Numbered from the stretch's first letter, positions 16,494 to 28,369 are shown. The stretch: DNA of 64,000 nucleotides from Marinomonas sp. THO17 (GCF_040436405.1 NZ_AP031575.1:810501-874500); one strand, 5' to 3'. Notes: a model not told the origin generated them from the letters alone. Program-made: numbers and translations.

Positions 16494-17713
16494 TAGGTAC
16501 GGTACTCTGCATTAATAGTAACGTATTCATGAGAAAAATCAGTAGTCCAAACCGTATCCATTTGATCTCCCATGCCCAAGTCCACACAAATATGTATGTC
16601 TTGCGGAGCCATGGCTTGCACACCATGCTCTTCCAAATAATCCGGTGAACGACCGCCATCGCGAGCGATTTCAAAGCCATTAATATGCAACTGAACTTTA
16701 TCTACGTCCAAACCCTCAACACCAGCACGACCCACAACAGCCAAAATACGTCCCCAGTTAGGATCGGAGGCAAACAATGCCGTTTTTACCAAAGGTGAAT
16801 GCGCAATTTCAAATGCTGTTTTGGTAGCATCACTCGTTTGTTTCGCTCCAACCACTTCAACGGTGACAAATTTGGTCGCACCTTCACCATCTCTAACAAT
16901 CGCATGCGCCAATTCTTGCATCACTTCAGTGAAAGCCACTTCAAATGCTTGTGCCAATGGCGTATCTAAAGTTTCGATAATAGGATTACCAGCCTTACCC
17001 GTCGCAATTGCAATGCAAGAATCATTAGTAGAGGTATCACTGTCAACCGTGATGCGGTTAAAGCTCTTATCTGTAGTCTTTTTCAAAAGTTGCTGCAACG
17101 ATTCAGCCGCAATTGCTACATCCGTACAAAGATAACCTAACATAGTCGCCATGTTTGGACGAATCATACCAGCACCCTTAGAAATACCAGCAATTCGATA
17201 GACCTTATCTTCAAACTTAAACTCACGAAAAGAACCTTTGGGCAAGGTATCTGTAGTCATAATGCCAAAACCAGCCGACGACCAATTATCGGCTGACAAA
17301 TTTGCTAAAGCATCCGGGATAGCAGCCGTAATTTTCGCAACCGGCAAAGGTTCACCAATCACACCGGTCGAAAATGGCAATACAGCCTGCAACGGTACAC
17401 CAGTTTGCTCTGCCAAATACTGACAAGTAGTCAAAGCATTATCAACGCCAGATTTTCCTGTACCGGCATTGGCATTACCTGTGTTGATCAATAGGTAACG
17501 AGAATCAGCTTGGGCTAAATGAGATCGACAGATTCGAACAGGGGCCGCACAAAATGCATTCTGTGTAAACACACTAGCAACACTTGCACCTTCACAGATT
17601 TCAAACACCACAACATCTTTATTATTTGGTTTTTTAATACCCGCTTCTGCAACACCAATTCTGATTCCATCAATGCCCGGAATGAATGGAAAATCCTGCA
17701 AGCCAACAGCCAT
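16493..17713 (-). CDS. argJ: bifunctional ornithine acetyltransferase/N-acetylglutamate synthase
   Basis: A 406-residue ArgJ, which recycles the acetyl group from N-acetylornithine to glutamate in arginine synthesis. The precursor cleaves itself into alpha and beta chains: KGAGMIRPNMATMLGY is the cleavage region, with Thr190 the expected nucleophile. Conserved TTDT, DSDTSTNDS and DPNWGRI segments are present. Bifunctionality (acetyl-CoA use) is a family property, not visible here. It lies 17 nt downstream of secA and overlaps mutT. Confidence 0.95.
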   Translation of the reverse strand: MAVGLQDFPFIPGIDGIRIGVAEAGIKKPNNKDVVVFEICEGASVASVFTQNAFCAAPVRICRSHLAQADSRYLLINTGNANAGTGKSGVDNALTTCQYLAEQTGVPLQAVLPFSTGVIGEPLPVAKITAAIPDALANLSADNWSSAGFGIMTTDTLPKGSFREFKFEDKVYRIAGISKGAGMIRPNMATMLGYLCTDVAIAAESLQQLLKKTTDKSFNRITVDSDTSTNDSCIAIATGKAGNPIIETLDTPLAQAFEVAFTEVMQELAHAIVRDGEGATKFVTVEVVGAKQTSDATKTAFEIAHSPLVKTALFASDPNWGRILAVVGRAGVEGLDVDKVQLHINGFEIARDGGRSPDYLEEHGVQAMAPQDIHICVDLGMGDQMDTVWTTDFSHEYVTINAEYRT

Positions 17714-17730
17714 TTATTACTTACTCCGAA

Positions 17731-20451
17731 TTAAACTAATTTACCGTGACATTGTTTGTATTTTTTACCGGATCCACAAGGACAAGGCTCATTACGCCCT
17801 ACCTTCGGAAAGTTTCGCGCAACACTCTCTGAAGCTCCTGGCGATGAATCAGAACCCGCTAATGAATCTGCAGCCTTATGCACCATGCTCATCTTCACTT
17901 TTTCTTCTTGTTGACGACGAGCCTGTTCAATTTTTTCTGCTTCATCTGCTGTTTGAACCCTCACTCGGGTAATAACTTGAATAACCTCAAATTTGATTTG
18001 CTCCATCAAACCCTGGAACAGTTCAAACGATTCACGCTTGTACTCTTGTTTGGGATTTTTCTGCGCATAACCACGCAAATGTATGCCTTGTCTAAGCATA
18101 TCCATGGTTTGCAGATGCTCTTTCCATAATGTATCCAATACTTGCAGCAAAACCTGTTTTTCAAACGCACGGAATTGCTTCTCACCAGCCACTTGTTCTT
18201 TAGTTTTATAATCTTCAATAAAACAATCTAGAATTTTCTGACGCAATGGCTCTTCATAAAGCTTTTTATCTTCAGCAAGCCACTGAGCAACCGGAATATC
18301 TAAGCTAAATTCATTACGCAATTTTTCTTCTAAACCAGTCACATCCCACATATCAAAGATGCTTTGCGGTGGAATAAATTCGTCTATCACCCCCATCACC
18401 ACTTCTTCACGCATGGCAGCAATGGCTTCTGATAAATCATCCGACACCATCATATCAAAGCGCTGGCGATAAATGACTTGACGCTGATCGTTAGCAACAT
18501 CATCGTATTCAAGCAATTGCTTACGAATATCAAAGTTGCGGCCTTCTACTTTGCGTTGAGCTTTTTCGATGGCATTAGACACCATCTTATGCTCAATTGC
18601 TTCTCCTTTTTCCATGCCTAATGCCATCATCATGCGCTTAATTCGATCAGACATAAAAATACGCATCAAATTGTCTTCAAGAGACAAATAGAAACGAGAA
18701 GAACCAACATCTCCCTGACGACCAGAGCGACCTCGCAGTTGATTATCTATACGACGAGACTCATGGCGCTCAGTTCCTATAATATGCAAACCGCCAGCCG
18801 CCAATACAGATTCATTACGAGTCTGCCAATCTGCCTTCAGCGCATTAATTTGCTCTTCAGAGGCACCTTCGCCTAACTGAGCAATCTCAACCTGCAAGTT
18901 ACCACCCAAGACAATATCAGTACCACGACCAGCCATATTAGTCGCAATAGTAACAGCGCCAGGTCGACCTGCCTCAGCAACAATTTCTGCCTCGCGTTCG
19001 TGCTGCTTGGCATTCAATACATTGTGCTTAACCTTCTTTTTGTTCAGATAATTGGACAATAATTCAGAGTATTCAATAGATGCCGTTCCTACTAAAACAG
19101 GACGACCTTGTTTAACATTCTCTTCAATATCCAACACAATGGCTTCAAACTTGTCTTCCGTTGACATATAAATAAGGTCGTTATAGTCCTTACGTTGTAC
19201 CTGACGATTGGTAGGAATAACAATAACTTGCAAACCATAGATTTGCTGAAATTCAAATGCCTCTGTATCAGCAGTACCTGTCATGCCTGACAGTTTTTCA
19301 TATAAACGGAAGTAATTCTGGAAAGTCGTCGATGCCAGTGTTTGGCTCTCCGCTTGAATGGTTACACCTTCTTTTGCCTCTACCGCCTGATGGATACCTT
19401 CAGACCAACGACGCCCTGGCATGGTACGACCAGTATGTTCATCAACGATCACAACCTGATCACCCTGAATCACATAATCTATGTTCTTTTTGAAAATAAC
19501 ATGCGCTTTCAAGCAAGCATGAACATGATGAAGCAGAGCTAGGTTAGTAGCAGCATATAAGCTTTCCCCTTCTTCCAACATCCCCTGTTCGACCAACCAA
19601 GCTTCAACAAAACTGTGACCATCTTCAGTGAGTTCAATACTGCGTTGAGACTCATCTAAAATATAGTGACCATCTTGGCCTTCTGCTCCTTCATCAGCCT
19701 CTACATGGGGCTTAAGCAAGGCAGCCAAAGCATTAATTTTTCGATATTGTTCAGAGCTGTCTTCGACTGCACCAGAAATGATAAGCGGTGTTCGAGCCTC
19801 ATCAATTAAGATGGAGTCAACTTCATCAACCACGGAGAAATGCAAATCACGCTGCACTCGATCCTCAAGGCGAAATACCATGTTATCCCGTAAGTAATCA
19901 AAACCGAACTCGTTGTTGGTACCGTATGTGATATCACAAAGGTAAGCGGCTTTTTTGTCATCACGCTCCTGACCAGAGAAGACAACACCGACACTCATGT
20001 CCAAAAATTCATAAAGTGGGCGCATCCAATTAGCGTCACGCTTGGCCAAATAATCATTTACCGTAACAACATGCACACCTTTTGAAGCCAATGCATTTAA
20101 ATATACCGCCAAAGTCGCTACCAAGGTCTTACCTTCACCAGTACGCATTTCCGCGATACGACCTTCGTTAAGCACCATCCCACCAATTAACTGAACATCA
20201 AAGTGGCGCATCCCCATTACACGGCAACTACCCTCACGCACAACTGCGAAAGCTTCTGGCAATATAGAGTCTAGAGAATCACCTTGCTGCAATCGCTCAC
20301 GAAACTCACTTGTTTTACCGGCCAAGTCATCATCTGACAATGACTTATAGCTTTCTTCAAGTTGATTTATCTTCGCTACAATTTTTTTGTAGCGTTTTAC
20401 TTCTCGGTCATTCTTAGTACCGACGATTTTTTTAATTACAGTTCCTAACAT
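17731..20451 (-). CDS. secA: preprotein translocase ATPase
   Basis: A 906-residue motor that drives preproteins through SecYEG at the inner membrane. Walker A is [13 protein letters not shown] (about 102-114). [19 protein letters not shown] is the DEAD-like region, with [20 protein letters not shown] and [10 protein letters not shown] in the second helicase lobe. The C-terminal zinc/SecB site [14 protein letters not shown] is intact. Length is close to E. coli (901). A terminator separates it from lpxC, so it should have its own promoter within about 85 bp. No secM-like ORF is found upstream. Confidence 0.98.
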   Translation of the reverse strand: MLGTVIKKIVGTKNDREVKRYKKIVAKINQLEESYKSLSDDDLAGKTSEFRERLQQGDSLDSILPEAFAVVREGSCRVMGMRHFDVQLIGGMVLNEGRIAEMRTGEGKTLVATLAVYLNALASKGVHVVTVNDYLAKRDANWMRPLYEFLDMSVGVVFSGQERDDKKAAYLCDITYGTNNEFGFDYLRDNMVFRLEDRVQRDLHFSVVDEVDSILIDEARTPLIISGAVEDSSEQYRKINALAALLKPHVEADEGAEGQDGHYILDESQRSIELTEDGHSFVEAWLVEQGMLEEGESLYAATNLALLHHVHACLKAHVIFKKNIDYVIQGDQVVIVDEHTGRTMPGRRWSEGIHQAVEAKEGVTIQAESQTLASTTFQNYFRLYEKLSGMTGTADTEAFEFQQIYGLQVIVIPTNRQVQRKDYNDLIYMSTEDKFEAIVLDIEENVKQGRPVLVGTASIEYSELLSNYLNKKKVKHNVLNAKQHEREAEIVAEAGRPGAVTIATNMAGRGTDIVLGGNLQVEIAQLGEGASEEQINALKADWQTRNESVLAAGGLHIIGTERHESRRIDNQLRGRSGRQGDVGSSRFYLSLEDNLMRIFMSDRIKRMMMALGMEKGEAIEHKMVSNAIEKAQRKVEGRNFDIRKQLLEYDDVANDQRQVIYRQRFDMMVSDDLSEAIAAMREEVVMGVIDEFIPPQSIFDMWDVTGLEEKLRNEFSLDIPVAQWLAEDKKLYEEPLRQKILDCFIEDYKTKEQVAGEKQFRAFEKQVLLQVLDTLWKEHLQTMDMLRQGIHLRGYAQKNPKQEYKRESFELFQGLMEQIKFEVIQVITRVRVQTADEAEKIEQARRQQEEKVKMSMVHKAADSLAGSDSSPGASESVARNFPKVGRNEPCPCGSGKKYKQCHGKLV

Positions 20452-20537
20452 CTCGAATTCAACGTAGCCAATTAGTAATAAATAGAGTCTATCACGGTAA
20501 TGTGTGACAAAACATGAAATATCAAGGACCTAGACAT

Positions 20538-20566
20538 AAAAAAACCAGACACATAGTCTGGTTTTT
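20538..20566. terminator. terminator between lpxC and secA
   Basis: AAAACCAGAC / GTCTGGTTTT around a 5-nt loop, with A and T runs on both sides. It ends the lpxC transcript on the minus strand. Confidence 0.88.
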
Positions 20567-20596
20567 ATCATTTCTTAGATAGTCATTTTACCAAGT

Positions 20597-21514
20597 TTAA
20601 GCACCGGCTAAAACAGGCTCAACATATGAAACAGGATTTTCTTGTGTTTCATCTTCAAAAACAACATATTCCCACGCTTCTGGCTGCTCTAACATAGCTA
20701 ACAACAACTTATTGTTTAGACCATGACCAGATTTGTATGCTTTGTACTCACCAATCAAACTATGACCAAGAAGATACAAATCACCGATGGCATCAAGAAT
20801 CTTGTGACGAACTAATTCATCACGATAACGCAAACCTTCTTCATTCAAGACACGATAATCATCCAATACAATCGCATTTTCCATGTTCGCACCGCGAGCA
20901 AGATTGTTCGTCTTAAAGTATTCAATGTCTTTCATGAAACCGAAAGTACGCGCACGACTGATTTCTTTAACAAAAGTCGTTGTTGAAAAATCCAAAGACG
21001 TGGTTTGCACATCTTCACCTATTGCTGGGTGATCAAAATCAATCTTGAATGACAATCTGAAACCAGAGTGCGGCTCAAGAGAAGCATATTTATCACCATC
21101 TTCAATGCGAATAGGCTTTTTAACGCGGATGAATTTCTTCGGTGCATTTTGTGCTTCCAAACCTGCTGATTGCAGCAAGAAAACAAAAGGACTTGCACTA
21201 CCATCCATCAGAGGAATCTCACTAGCGCTAACCTCTACATAAGCGTTATCAACACCGAGGCCAGCCATAGCAGAAAGTAAATGCTCAACCGTACTCACTT
21301 CAACACCATTTTGCGACAAAGCCGTAGCAAAATTAGTCGAGCCGACTAGACGTGCATCCCCATGGATCTCTACAACTGGATCCAAATCCGTACGAACAAA
21401 TACAATGCCGGTATTTACTGGGGCAGGTTTCAGTGTCAGATACACCTTCTCGCCAGAGTGCAGACCAACGCCAGTTGCTCGAATAATGTTCTTAAGTGTA
21501 TGTTGGCGTACCAT
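20597..21514 (-). CDS. lpxC: UDP-3-O-acyl-N-acetylglucosamine deacetylase
   Basis: A 305-residue zinc amidase of the committed step of lipid A synthesis. Expected zinc ligands and catalytic residues lie in [18 protein letters not shown] (His near 79), in [15 protein letters not shown] (His and Asp) and in the late GHGLNNKL segment. Length matches E. coli (305). TAGGAAT precedes the ATG. It follows ftsZ by 104 bp of AT-rich sequence that probably holds its promoter, though I cannot fix the boxes. Confidence 0.98.
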   Translation of the reverse strand: MVRQHTLKNIIRATGVGLHSGEKVYLTLKPAPVNTGIVFVRTDLDPVVEIHGDARLVGSTNFATALSQNGVEVSTVEHLLSAMAGLGVDNAYVEVSASEIPLMDGSASPFVFLLQSAGLEAQNAPKKFIRVKKPIRIEDGDKYASLEPHSGFRLSFKIDFDHPAIGEDVQTTSLDFSTTTFVKEISRARTFGFMKDIEYFKTNNLARGANMENAIVLDDYRVLNEEGLRYRDELVRHKILDAIGDLYLLGHSLIGEYKAYKSGHGLNNKLLLAMLEQPEAWEYVVFEDETQENPVSYVEPVLAGA

Positions 21515-21618
21515 TCTATTCCTACATTTATATGACTAGATACATTTATTTACAAATATATCAGTAACTCATTATATATACAATCCAACGTTTTGATTTT
21601 GCACGTTTTTTGCTCAAA

Positions 21619-22851
21619 TTAATCAGCCTGACGACGCAAAAATGCTGGAATGTCCAAATACGATAATTTATCGCCACTTGAATTATCCGTTGAATCTTTA
21701 GATTCTGCCGGCTCCTCCAAGTTTCTCTCCACCTCTTCCACCTTCGCGCTAGGCGTAGGGGTTGACACAGGTTTTACCGCTTCCTGAGAGACTTCTTCCT
21801 TCTCGATTACAGGCTGCTCCACCTTAGTCGTAACTGGTTGAGAGATAACAGATTCGCCAACAGCAGATTTCATTTCTACTGAATTTCGACCCTCTAAACC
21901 AGTCGCCACCACTGTAACTCGCATCTCATCACCCACACTTGGGTCAATCGCACAGCCAATTACAACAGTTGCATCCTCCGATGCATATTCTTCAATAATG
22001 CCACCTACCTCAGTAAACTCTGACAAACCAACCTCTTCATTGGCTGTGATATTTACCAGCACACCTCGTGCACCTTTAAGATTGATGTCTTCCAATAACG
22101 GGTTATGAATGGCAGCTTCAGCAGCTACTTTCGCCCTATCATCTCCTGAGGCAGTACCTGTCCCCATCATTGCCATGCCCATTTCAGACATCACAGTTCT
22201 TACATCAGCAAAATCGACATTAATAAGACCTGGACGCATGATAAGGTCAGTAATACCTTGTACCGCATTAAACAAAACATTGTTTGCTTCACCAAACGCC
22301 TTCAATAGAGAAATGTTCTTCCCCAATACTGGCAACAAACGTTCATTTGGCACTGTAATTAATGAATCGACATTTTCTCGTAATTCTTTAACACCTTCTT
22401 CCGCTACTTTTGCACGACGGCGTCCTTCAAAAGGAAATGGCTTAGTAACGACCGCTACCGTTAGGATTCCCAATTCACGAGCAACCTTAGCAATCACAGG
22501 GGCTGCACCGGTACCTGTACCACCACCCATACCGGCTGTGATAAACACCATATCAGCGCCAGTAAGTAACTGTGTAATTCGTTCTTGATCTTCCAGAGCA
22601 GAATCACGACCTACTTCTGGGTTTGCTCCTGCTCCCAACCCTTTGGTGATGGTTGAACCAAGCTGCAAGGAAATTCCAGTATCAAAACCAATCAGCGCTT
22701 TAGAATCTGTGTTGGCACAAATAAACTCAACACCCTCTAATTGATTTTCAAGCATGTGGCGAACTGCGTTTCCGCCGCCACCGCCAACACCAACAACTTT
22801 AATCACCGCGTTGTCGGATAAATTATCTTCGGCCATATCAAAGACATTCAT
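21619..22851 (-). CDS. ftsZ: cell division protein FtsZ
   Basis: A 410-residue tubulin-like GTPase that forms the division ring. The tubulin signature GGGTGTG is at 109-115, with NTDSKAL and the T7-loop region NVDFADVRTVM also present. A variable acidic/proline-rich linker (about 325-390) leads to the conserved C-terminal peptide YLDIPAFLRRQAD, which binds FtsA and ZipA. GAGGAGCGAG is the ribosome-binding site. It is the last gene of the dcw cluster proper, 40 nt after ftsA. Confidence 0.98.
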   Translation of the reverse strand: MNVFDMAEDNLSDNAVIKVVGVGGGGGNAVRHMLENQLEGVEFICANTDSKALIGFDTGISLQLGSTITKGLGAGANPEVGRDSALEDQERITQLLTGADMVFITAGMGGGTGTGAAPVIAKVARELGILTVAVVTKPFPFEGRRRAKVAEEGVKELRENVDSLITVPNERLLPVLGKNISLLKAFGEANNVLFNAVQGITDLIMRPGLINVDFADVRTVMSEMGMAMMGTGTASGDDRAKVAAEAAIHNPLLEDINLKGARGVLVNITANEEVGLSEFTEVGGIIEEYASEDATVVIGCAIDPSVGDEMRVTVVATGLEGRNSVEMKSAVGESVISQPVTTKVEQPVIEKEEVSQEAVKPVSTPTPSAKVEEVERNLEEPAESKDSTDNSSGDKLSYLDIPAFLRRQAD

Positions 22852-22891
22852 GGGCTTACTCGCTCCTCAATAAATTCGCTATCAATTTTGC

Positions 22892-24166
22892 TTAGATGTA
22901 ATTCTGAAACCAATGTTTCAACTTCTGCCATCCTTTCGTTGCACTGAAAGACGACCTGGTTTCTTTCTTCGGAGCCAAAATTGATGCTTCACGTTTAGTT
23001 TGCGTCTTAGACATCATCCCTTTAGCGACTTCGGCTACATCAGCCTCTTTACTGCCATAAGCCAACAACCCAACGCTGGTTGAATATATTGGGTTATCGA
23101 CAATATCTGACATTCCTTTAGTACAATCTGGCACTGACAACCTCACTGGCATCTGAAAAATCTTCTCAGCCAGATCTGCCGCACCTTCCATAAGTGATGT
23201 ACCGCCAGTAATCACAATACCTGCAGGGATGCGCTCGGCAAAACCACTGCGCCTTAATTCATCCAGAATTAAGTTATAAATTTCTTCATATCTTGCTTCT
23301 ACCACTTCCGTTAACGCATGACGAGTAATAGATCGAGGTTGACGATCACCAACACTGGGCACCTGCAACACTTGATCTGTAGACGCCATGGACGACATTG
23401 CACAAGCGTATTTTACTTTTATTTCTTCAGCGTGTTGAGTTGGAGTACGTAATGCCATCGATATGTCATTCGTCACCTGATCACCCGCTACCGGCACAAC
23501 AGCTGTGTGATGCAAAGCACCATCAATCCAAACTGCTATATCGGAAGTGCCTGCCCCTATATCAATCAAGCAAACACCCAAATCTTTTTCATCTTCACTC
23601 AATGATGACTCACTGGAAGCCAACTGAGATAAAATGGCGCCATCTACACCAAGTCCACAGCGTTTTATGCATTTTTCAACATTCATAACCGCATTCACAG
23701 CGCCAGTTATTAAATGCACATTTGCTTCCAGTCGAACTCCAGACATACCAAGTGGATCTTTAATCCCTTCTTGGGAGTCTATGTGATATTCTTGCGGTAA
23801 AATATGCAGCACACGCTGATCAGAAGAAATAGGCACAGCTTGTGCTGCATCTATCACTCGCTCAATATCTTCCTTTTGAACCTCACCGTCTTTCACCGCG
23901 ACAATACCGTGAGAGTTGAGGCTACGTATATGGCTACCTGCCACGCTGACATACACCGAATGAATATTACAACCCGCCATCAATTCAGCTTCTTCAACCG
24001 CACGCTGAATCGACTGCACTGTTGACTCAATATTAATTACAACACCGCGCTTCATTCCTTTCGCGCTATGAGAGCCAATACCGACAATTTCTAAACTACC
24101 ATCAGCCAGTATTTCACCGACCAAACAGATAACTTTTGATGTGCCTACATCTAGACCGACTATCAT
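22892..24166 (-). CDS. ftsA: cell division protein FtsA
   Basis: A 424-residue actin-like protein that anchors FtsZ to the membrane. Visible features are the phosphate-1 motif IVGLDVGTSKV, the phosphate-2 region GVCLIDIGAGTSDIAVW, the adenosine motif IVITGGTSLMEGA, and a C-terminal amphipathic membrane-targeting helix WQKLKHWFQNYI. An in-frame TTG extends the frame to 24205, but the ATG at 24166 has the ribosome-binding site GGAAGGTG and gives the usual length (E. coli 420). A bare MIVGLDVG start leaves almost no N-terminal extension. Confidence 0.96.
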   Translation of the reverse strand: MIVGLDVGTSKVICLVGEILADGSLEIVGIGSHSAKGMKRGVVINIESTVQSIQRAVEEAELMAGCNIHSVYVSVAGSHIRSLNSHGIVAVKDGEVQKEDIERVIDAAQAVPISSDQRVLHILPQEYHIDSQEGIKDPLGMSGVRLEANVHLITGAVNAVMNVEKCIKRCGLGVDGAILSQLASSESSLSEDEKDLGVCLIDIGAGTSDIAVWIDGALHHTAVVPVAGDQVTNDISMALRTPTQHAEEIKVKYACAMSSMASTDQVLQVPSVGDRQPRSITRHALTEVVEARYEEIYNLILDELRRSGFAERIPAGIVITGGTSLMEGAADLAEKIFQMPVRLSVPDCTKGMSDIVDNPIYSTSVGLLAYGSKEADVAEVAKGMMSKTQTKREASILAPKKETRSSFSATKGWQKLKHWFQNYI

Positions 24167-24239
24167 TTCACCTTCCCGGTATTTATGTGCGTTGTCACCC
24201 GGCAAGTTTGTTATTTTGAAAGCAACAAACAGGCCAAAA

Positions 24240-24920
24240 TCAATTTTTTTTCTTCCAACCGACCGCTACCCCGTGAGGATAACGTGCATCAATAGAAGAA
24301 ATTTGCTCTATTCTACCTGATAAATCGCTTTTATACACGGCTATAAAGCGCTGTAATCGCTCTAAAATTTCATCTCGACCTAGCTTAACAACTAGACCAT
24401 TCCTAAAAACAATTTGCCAAGCACCTCTTGGCTCTAAAGTCAGCTTTGCAATACGTAAAGAAGTTGGTGCTAACACCTGACTAATTAACCCAAACTGCTC
24501 CAACACCACATCACTCGAATCCGCTGGCCCAAACAAACTTGGCAAAGGCAAATCAGGCACAGTAGGCGGAGTAATCACCACCGCTGAAGCGGAAATAATT
24601 TGCCCATCACGCCAGTATGCAAGAGGCACATATTCGTGCACAATCACCTGCAAGGTATTTGGCCAAACTTTACGAACCTCTGCACTTTCTATCCAAGGTG
24701 ATGACAAAACCGTTTGTAACGCCTCTTTCACAGACAGCCCTAACAAACTTCGCCCCAGTAGTGGAGAGAACTCTTGTTGCAATTCCACCTGCGAGGTATT
24801 TTTCAAATCCCCTTGTATGTCTATTTTATTAATAGCAAACCAAGTGTCCGGAGAGTTTTCCCCCTGAAAACTTGCTACTAAAATCAACAGAACGGCTCCT
24901 ATGAGCGCTGCTAACCTCAT
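24240..24920 (-). CDS. ftsQ: cell division protein FtsQ
   Basis: A 226-residue bitopic division protein that joins FtsB/FtsL in the divisome. A single N-terminal membrane segment (about 3-19) is followed by the POTRA domain (FAINKIDIQGDLKNTS...) and a beta domain in the periplasm. The cytoplasmic N-terminus is only two or three residues, much shorter than in E. coli. The upstream ddl stop is 8 nt away, so a longer start would have to overlap ddl. C-terminal DARYPHGVAVGWK is the usual FtsQ ending. Confidence 0.95.
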   Translation of the reverse strand: MRLAALIGAVLLILVASFQGENSPDTWFAINKIDIQGDLKNTSQVELQQEFSPLLGRSLLGLSVKEALQTVLSSPWIESAEVRKVWPNTLQVIVHEYVPLAYWRDGQIISASAVVITPPTVPDLPLPSLFGPADSSDVVLEQFGLISQVLAPTSLRIAKLTLEPRGAWQIVFRNGLVVKLGRDEILERLQRFIAVYKSDLSGRIEQISSIDARYPHGVAVGWKKKN

Positions 24921-24928
24921 CTTTTTGC

Positions 24929-25876
24929 TTATCTCGCTTTATCAAAAGCTTGCTGAGCGATTTTCTCCACCAAGGAGGCGTAATCCAAGCCAAGATACGC
25001 TGCCGCCATAGGCACTAAACTGTGAGACGTCATACCCGGTGCAGTATTCACTTCCAACACCCAAAACTGGCCCTGCTGATCACGCATCACATCCACTCGC
25101 CCCCAACCAGTACAACCAAGCGACTGATACGACTCAAGGGCTAGTTGTTTCAATTCCGCCTCATCCGCTTCATTCAGACCGCATGGCAATAGATATTGGG
25201 TATCATCAGCAATGTATTTAGCTTCGTAATCATATAGCTTATGCTCTTGTGAAGGCTGCAAACCAATTGGCGTATAAGCTTCATTATCAATAATTGTAAC
25301 GGTGAATTCAGGGCCATCCACAAACTCTTCTACTAGAATATCGGAATCATACTGCAAGGCCTGTTTCAAAGCCGTTGCCAATTCCTCCTGATTAGCCACC
25401 TTACTAATACCAATAGTGGAACCTTCTCGAGACGGCTTCACAATCAAAGGATAAGACATTTGTTGCTCAATGCTAGCCACATCAGCTTTGTCGGAAAATG
25501 ACATATAAGCAGGTGTTGGAATACCTATGCCTTTCCAGAAGCGCTTAGTCAGCACCTTATCCATAGCAAAACCACAAGCTAATGGTGAGCTACCTGTATA
25601 AGGCCTACCCATAAGCTCTAGCAAAGCTTGAATACGACCGTCTTCACCTTCACCGCCATGCAGGGCAATAAAAGCCAAATCAAAATCAACCGCTTGCAAT
25701 TGCGCAATAGGATCAAGATTTTTATTAGCACCAAATAAATCAATCGCCTCGACTTGGTAACCTTTATCACGCAAAGCTTTCACTATCATAGTGCCACTTT
25801 CTAGAGATACTTCTCGCTCTGCAGAACGGCCACCATAAATAACGGCAATGATGGATTCTTTAAAACTCTTAGTCAT
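24929..25876 (-). CDS. ddl: D-alanine--D-alanine ligase
   Basis: A 315-residue ATP-grasp enzyme making the D-Ala-D-Ala dipeptide for peptidoglycan. It shows the N-terminal VIYGGRSAEREVSLESG, the HGGEGEDGRIQ loop, PLIVKPSREGSTIGISK and the metal site LEVNTAPGMTSHSL. Its ATG is one base after the murC stop, with ribosome-binding site AAGGGATC inside murC, so translation is probably coupled. Confidence 0.97.
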   Translation of the reverse strand: MTKSFKESIIAVIYGGRSAEREVSLESGTMIVKALRDKGYQVEAIDLFGANKNLDPIAQLQAVDFDLAFIALHGGEGEDGRIQALLELMGRPYTGSSPLACGFAMDKVLTKRFWKGIGIPTPAYMSFSDKADVASIEQQMSYPLIVKPSREGSTIGISKVANQEELATALKQALQYDSDILVEEFVDGPEFTVTIIDNEAYTPIGLQPSQEHKLYDYEAKYIADDTQYLLPCGLNEADEAELKQLALESYQSLGCTGWGRVDVMRDQQGQFWVLEVNTAPGMTSHSLVPMAAAYLGLDYASLVEKIAQQAFDKAR

Positions 25877-25877
25877 A

Positions 25878-27299
25878 TTAGATCCCTTGCGCCGACAGAT
25901 TTTTTGACACAGTTCCGATATCTCCCGCGCCTTGAGTAATTAACAAATCCCCTTCACGTAAAACGTTCTTGAGAATAGAACGCAAATCCGCCTCACCACC
26001 AACATGAATTGGATCCACATTGCCCCGTTGGCGAATACTGCCACAAAGAGAACGACTGTCAGCGCCATTTATTGGCTGCTCACCCGCAGGATAAACCTCC
26101 AACAATAGCAACACATCTACTTGCGATAAGACACGCACAAAATCTTCATAAAGGTCTCGTGTTCTGGAATATCTATGCGGTTGATACACCATCACCAAAC
26201 GTTTTTCAGGCCAACCTTCGCGAATCGCACTGATGGTTGCCATCACTTCACTTGGATGGTGACCATAGTCATCCACAAACATCACTTCCGATTGATCGGC
26301 CAACTTCAAAGGCTGTTGCTCTTGAAAACGACGTCCTACACCTTCAAAGCCCATCAACCCTGCCTGAATAGCGACAGCGTCGACACCCAAATCTGTCGCT
26401 ACTGCAATGGTTGATAAGGCATTCAACACATTATGACGCCCCGGCATGGGCAGACGAATCTTTAACGGCTCCCCTTCTGGACGATGAGCCATAAACTCAC
26501 AAAAGCGGCCTGTTTGAGTAATGTCTGTAGCATAAAAATCTGCTTCATTATCTATCCCATAAGTCAGCACTGGACGACTCAAATGCGGCAAAATTTCACG
26601 CACATTGGCATCATCGACACACATTACAGCCAAACCGTAAAAGGGTAGATTATGAACAAACTCGACAAAGGTATGTTTTACTTTCTCAAAATCCCCCTGA
26701 TACGTATCCATATGATCTTCATCAATGTTGGTCACTATCACGGTCTGAGGCTGTAAATGTAGAAATGAAGCATCGCTCTCATCCGCTTCGGCAACCAAAT
26801 ATGAACTACTGCCCAACTGAGCATTGGTTCCCGCACTGGTAAGACGCCCACCAATAACAAAAGTTGGCGTTTCCCCAGTTGCTGCCAAAACGGATGCCAT
26901 CAAACTAGTAGTGGTGGTTTTACCATGCGTCCCAGCCACCGCAATACCGTGACGATAGCGCATGAGCTCAGCCAGCATTTCAGCACGACGAACAATAGGA
27001 ATACGATGTTCTTTACCCCAGATAATTTCCGGATTCGCTTCATTAATAGCGGTAGATACGACAATAACGTGCGCATCAAGGACGTTACCTTCTTCATGTC
27101 CTATGCAGATCTTAATACCTAACTCTGCCAATCGTTTCGTCGTAGAAGACGCTTTGAGATCAGAGCCAGATACCTTATATCCTTGATTATGCAATACTTC
27201 GGCAATACCACACATTCCGACACCACCAATACCAATAAAGTGGATATTTTGGATACGACGCATAGTCGGGATATCGTATTGAACTTTGTTTTCCATCAT
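25878..27299 (-). CDS. murC: UDP-N-acetylmuramate--L-alanine ligase
   Basis: A 473-residue Mur ligase adding L-Ala to UDP-MurNAc. Key motifs are [17 protein letters not shown] (UDP site), the P-loop [21 protein letters not shown] and [12 protein letters not shown]. The frame extends to a TTG at 27320, but ATG codons at 27299 and 27296 sit on the murG stop. The first makes an ATGA overlap, the pattern used elsewhere in this cluster. The start is therefore uncertain by a few residues. Confidence 0.96.
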   Translation of the reverse strand: MMENKVQYDIPTMRRIQNIHFIGIGGVGMCGIAEVLHNQGYKVSGSDLKASSTTKRLAELGIKICIGHEEGNVLDAHVIVVSTAINEANPEIIWGKEHRIPIVRRAEMLAELMRYRHGIAVAGTHGKTTTTSLMASVLAATGETPTFVIGGRLTSAGTNAQLGSSSYLVAEADESDASFLHLQPQTVIVTNIDEDHMDTYQGDFEKVKHTFVEFVHNLPFYGLAVMCVDDANVREILPHLSRPVLTYGIDNEADFYATDITQTGRFCEFMAHRPEGEPLKIRLPMPGRHNVLNALSTIAVATDLGVDAVAIQAGLMGFEGVGRRFQEQQPLKLADQSEVMFVDDYGHHPSEVMATISAIREGWPEKRLVMVYQPHRYSRTRDLYEDFVRVLSQVDVLLLLEVYPAGEQPINGADSRSLCGSIRQRGNVDPIHVGGEADLRSILKNVLREGDLLITQGAGDIGTVSKNLSAQGI

Positions 27300-28369
27300 G
27301 ATTTCACTAACCTTAAGCAATGTGCAACGACATCTTGTGTCGCCCTCGGGTGGGCAATCAGTTTTGCCTGCTCACCCATTTTTAATAATGTTTCGTCACT
27401 TTCCAGCAGCCCAGCTAACAAAGAAATCACCTTCTCACTGCTTAATTCTGACTGAGGTAACATATATGCAGCGCCTACTTTTTCCAGATGACGTGCATTT
27501 TCTGTTTGATGATCATCAATCGCAAAAGGAAACGGTACTAATATGGATGGCAATCCAGCAATCGCCAATTCACTAACCGTCATCGCACCAGAACGACATA
27601 AAACCACATCAGCCCAATAATAGGCGTGGTTCATATTTTCCAAATAGGGCTCAACACGTGCCTCCACCCCAAGCGATCGGTACGCATTCTGTACTTCTGT
27701 AAAATTACGCTTACCTGTTTGATGCCATATATCTAAGCGTTGTGAAAATGGCCATTCAGCCAACACCTTTGGCACCATATCGTTAATCGCTTTAGCCCCT
27801 AGGCTGCCACCAACCACTAATAAACGCAGAGGCCTGGCTGAATCAAATCTTGACGCTCTAACCTGCTGGTGCAAAATATCGCTACGTACCGGATTACCCA
27901 AAGTCAACGCCTTAGGCAAAGCCTTATTAAAAGCCTGCATACGAAGACTGGCTACTTTCGCCAACAATTTATTGGTTGTTCCTGCAATCGCATTTTGCTC
28001 ATGAATGGCCAAAGGAATACCCAACAACTTTGCCGCCACACCACCCGGACCGGCAACAAATCCTCCCATTCCTAACACCACATCCGGTTTTATAGATTGC
28101 ATAATAGCTATCGCCTGACCTAAGGCATGAAGAATACGAAACGGCGCGCTAACTAACCCAAGTAGCCCTTTACCACGCACACCTTTGATAGATAAAGTAT
28201 GCAATGGAATCTCGTTCTGCGGCACAATAGATTCTTCCATGCCACCTTTTGAACCTAACCAATGCACTTCCATTCCTTTCTTTTTAAAATCTTCAGCACA
28301 GGCTAAAGCGGGATAAATATGACCACCTGTTCCACCCGCCATGATAACGACCCTGTTCATTTTGCTCAT
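27296..28369 (-). CDS. murG: UDP-GlcNAc:lipid I N-acetylglucosaminyltransferase
   Basis: A 357-residue peripheral glycosyltransferase (GT28) that converts lipid I to lipid II on the inner membrane face. The N-terminal G-loop [12 protein letters not shown] and second G-loop [13 protein letters not shown] are visible, as are HEQNAIAG and the C-terminal UDP-GlcNAc region [24 protein letters not shown]. The start overlaps the ftsW stop (ATGA). Confidence 0.98.
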   Translation of the reverse strand: MSKMNRVVIMAGGTGGHIYPALACAEDFKKKGMEVHWLGSKGGMEESIVPQNEIPLHTLSIKGVRGKGLLGLVSAPFRILHALGQAIAIMQSIKPDVVLGMGGFVAGPGGVAAKLLGIPLAIHEQNAIAGTTNKLLAKVASLRMQAFNKALPKALTLGNPVRSDILHQQVRASRFDSARPLRLLVVGGSLGAKAINDMVPKVLAEWPFSQRLDIWHQTGKRNFTEVQNAYRSLGVEARVEPYLENMNHAYYWADVVLCRSGAMTVSELAIAGLPSILVPFPFAIDDHQTENARHLEKVGAAYMLPQSELSSEKVISLLAGLLESDETLLKMGEQAKLIAHPRATQDVVAHCLRLVKS

